From: Geodermatophilus obscurus
Lineage (GTDB): Bacteria > Actinomycetota > Actinomycetes > Mycobacteriales > Geodermatophilaceae
Reading direction: 5' to 3'
Length of the DNA stretch: 64,000 bases
NCBI RefSeq assembly: GCF_900115395.1
Contig: NZ_FOWE01000002.1
Coordinates: forward strand, 372,001-436,000
In this document: piece by piece, positions 62,663 through 64,000 of the stretch
Layout of the letters: each line of letters begins with the position of its first letter
How positions within the stretch are numbered: position 1 is the first letter of the stretch
Program-made: the position numbers and the translations under genes
Notes under the pieces: generated by a model
The model's input: the letters and a program-made list of their open reading frames with translations, nothing else
Database searches by the model: none
Told to the model about the DNA's origin: nothing

Positions 62663-63220
62663 TCAGCCCCCGGACGCTCCCGACCCCTGTCGGCCGGACC
62701 CGTCGAGCGCCTCCACGAGGTCGGCCCGCGCCCGCGCGACCCGCGATCGGATGGTCCCGACCGGGCACCCGGCCACCTCGGCGGCGTCGGCGTAGGAGAG
62801 GCCGAGCAGCTGGGTCAGGGCGAAGGCCTCGCGCCGCTCGGGGTCGAGCCGGCCGAGCAGGTCGGTGACCGCGGCGCCCTCGCCGACCCGGTCGGTGGTG
62901 TCGGCGGGGGAGAGGGCCTCGAGGTCGGCGTCGTCGCGGACCAGGGTCAGCCGCCGGCGGCGACGCGAGCGGACGGCGTCGGCGCACACCCGGCGGGCGA
63001 TCGACAGCAGCCAGGTGCGCAGCGACGAGCGGCCCTCGAAGCGGTGCAGCGAGGCGAACGCGCGGGCGTAGGTCTCCTGGGTGAGGTCGTCGGCGGAGTC
63101 CCGGTCGCCGAGGGCGGCGCACAGCCGCCACACGTCGGACTGGGTGGACCGGACGAGGGTCGCGGCGGCGAGGGGGTCGCCCTCCACCGCGGCCGCGGCC
63201 ACCCGCGCCAGCTCGTCCAC
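62663..63220 (-). CDS. ECF-type RNA polymerase sigma factor
   Basis: A 185-residue group IV sigma factor. Region 2: DVWRLCAALGDRDSADDLTQETYARAFASLHRFEGRSSLRTWLLSIARRVCADAVR, with the D-DLTQETY core; region 4: LDPERREAFALTQLLGLSYADAAEVAGCPVGTIRSRVARAR. Overall resembles the SigC-like group of mycobacteria. GTG at 63220 has GGAGG 6 nt upstream. It is divergent from the zf-HC2 protein gene, whose start is 69 bp away, and an ECF-like promoter points toward that gene. Confidence 0.92.
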   Translation of the reverse strand: MDELARVAAAAVEGDPLAAATLVRSTQSDVWRLCAALGDRDSADDLTQETYARAFASLHRFEGRSSLRTWLLSIARRVCADAVRSRRRRRLTLVRDDADLEALSPADTTDRVGEGAAVTDLLGRLDPERREAFALTQLLGLSYADAAEVAGCPVGTIRSRVARARADLVEALDGSGRQGSGASGG

Positions 63221-63252
63221 GTCACCCCTCCGTCGTGATCCCCGTCCCACCG

Positions 63253-63280
63253 GGAACCGGACGGACCCCCCGCGACGACT
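63253..63280 (+). promoter_or_regulatory. Possible ECF-type promoter of the zf-HC2 gene
   Basis: GGAACC (63253-63258) and CGACT (63276-63280) stand 17 nt apart, similar to ECF promoters GGAAC...CGTC. Transcription would begin close to the ATG at 63289. It fits control by the adjacent sigma factor; unproven. Confidence 0.35.
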
Positions 63281-63288
63281 ACTCCTCC

Positions 63289-63933
63289 ATGCAGTGTGCA
63301 CCGTTCCGCGAGGCCGTCTCGGCGCGACTCGACGGCGAGCCGCTCGGGATGCCGGCCGCCGACCTCGACCGCCACCTGGCCGGGTGCCCCGACTGCGCCG
63401 GCTGGTCCGGTGCCGCCGGGGCGGTCACCCGGCGCGCCCGGCTGGCCCCGGCGCCCCCCGTCCCGGACCTGACCGCGGCGGTGCTCGGCGCGCTGCCCAG
63501 GCAGCTGCCCGGGACCGCGGCCGCCGCGCGGGCCCGCCTGCTGCACCAGTCGCTGCGGCTGGCCCTGCTCGCGGTGGGCGTCGCGCAGGCGGGTCTGGCC
63601 TGGCCGGCGCTGTCGGGCGGCGCCGCCGCGATGAGCGCCCCGGTGCACGTGGCCAACGAGACCGGCGCGTGGAACCTCGCCGTCGCGGCCGCCTTCGTGG
63701 CCGTCGCCGCCGCCCCGCGGCTCGCCGCCGGCGCCCTGCCGCTGCTGGCCACCTTCGCCGTGCTGCTGACCCTCACCACGGTGCGCGACCTGAACGCCGG
63801 GCACGTGCACGCCGACAGGGCCGCCGCCCACCTGCTGCTGCTGGCCGGCGTGGTGCTCGTCACCGTCGTCGCGTGGCGGCAGCGCAGGCGCCGGGGCGCC
63901 GCCGTCCTCGCCGGGGAGCGGGTCGCCGCGTGA
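63289..63933 (+). CDS. zf-HC2 domain membrane protein, possible anti-sigma factor
   Basis: A 214-residue protein that begins MQCAPFREAVSARLDGEP and has H-x3-C-x2-C in LDRHLAGCPDCAGW, the zinc-binding anti-sigma motif. About five membrane helices follow (from about 80 to 195) and the tail is basic. Such a membrane zf-HC2 protein can hold an ECF sigma factor and free it on a signal, which fits the divergent sigma gene. Start ATG 63289 is inferred from the position of the motif; an upstream in-frame GTG at 63235 is possible. A secreted-protein gene follows with a 4-nt overlap. Confidence 0.8.
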   Translation: MQCAPFREAVSARLDGEPLGMPAADLDRHLAGCPDCAGWSGAAGAVTRRARLAPAPPVPDLTAAVLGALPRQLPGTAAAARARLLHQSLRLALLAVGVAQAGLAWPALSGGAAAMSAPVHVANETGAWNLAVAAAFVAVAAAPRLAAGALPLLATFAVLLTLTTVRDLNAGHVHADRAAAHLLLLAGVVLVTVVAWRQRRRRGAAVLAGERVAA

Positions 63934-64000
63934 CCGCCCTCCCCGCACGGCCGGTCCGCCCGGTCCTGCTGCTGCTCGTCCTGCTCACCGGGTGGCTGGG
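63930..64000 (+). CDS. Start of an exported protein (3' end outside window)
   Basis: Only the first 23 codons are visible: GTG start in a 4-nt overlap with the zf-HC2 gene, then basic residues and a leucine-rich stretch (LLLLVLLTGWL), a typical signal peptide. In related genomes copper-resistance or SCO1-like genes follow this sort of sigma/zf-HC2 pair, but nothing in these bases proves the function. Confidence 0.55.
   Translation, partial: MTALPARPVRPVLLLLVLLTGWL

Overview
The window is about 64 kb of very GC-rich actinobacterial chromosome. Codon third positions are almost all G or C, many genes overlap by 4 bases as GTGA or ATGA, and the prfB-ftsE-ftsX-smpB-ssrA housekeeping genes are present. 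The Tad pilus cluster, the CslA/GlxA cellulose-type locus and a selenoprotein read through an in-frame UAG point to Geodermatophilaceae (Geodermatophilus, Blastococcus or Modestobacter relatives). That family placement is inference. No insertion sequence, CRISPR array, integrase or tRNA gene was seen.

Layout. 1-6.7 kb: a 5'-truncated GGDEF/EAL cyclic-di-GMP protein, a GtrA-like membrane protein and a compact Tad/Flp pilus operon. 6.7-12.3 kb: a 695-bp structured leader, then cslA (GT2 synthase), glxA (copper-radical oxidase) and a GH6 lipoprotein glucanase, translationally coupled. 12.3-14.7 kb: small proteins, CutA and an MDR oxidoreductase. 14.7-21.3 kb: prfB, ftsE, ftsX and smpB, with an acyl-CoA-dehydrogenase-like gene, two membrane genes and their TetR repressor set between ftsX and smpB. 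21.3-28.5 kb: an oxidoreductase-amidohydrolase-VOC run, a tandem GNAT protein, a DASS carboxylate transporter and CorA. 28.67-29.04 kb: tmRNA with tag ADSSQREFALAA. 29.2-35.3 kb: a MetP/MetS-like amino-acid importer pair and a three-gene ABC exporter with an FtsX-like permease.

35.3-37.3 kb (minus strand) holds the most unusual locus. A UGSC-family gene has an amber codon (UAG) exactly where this family carries selenocysteine or cysteine, giving U-GSCTSCSVHD. A hairpin meeting bacterial SECIS geometry starts 11 nt downstream. It is coupled to a thioredoxin-fused partner protein. Seven other genes in the window use UAG as a normal stop, so the recoding must depend on context.

37.4-48.2 kb: a MetX-like hydrolase, a K+ channel with TrkA-N domain, and a fatty-acid or alkyl-CoA catabolism region (two acyl-CoA ligases, a methyltransferase, TetR, two acyl-CoA dehydrogenase subunits, enoyl-CoA hydratase). 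48.2-55.9 kb: VapBC, a MacB-like ABC exporter with a NarL-type two-component system, and a MarR/YceI divergent pair. 56-64 kb: typA, a secreted aldose epimerase, a DUF5994-like protein, an NAD-dependent epimerase, a TauE/SafE exporter preceded by a cysteine-rich leader peptide, and an ECF sigma factor divergent from a zf-HC2 membrane protein.

Two regulatory themes recur. Eleven genes start 6-8 nt after a TANNNT box and so are probably leaderless. A 58-nt hairpin element occurs after corA and after the yceI-like gene with compensatory base changes in its stem.
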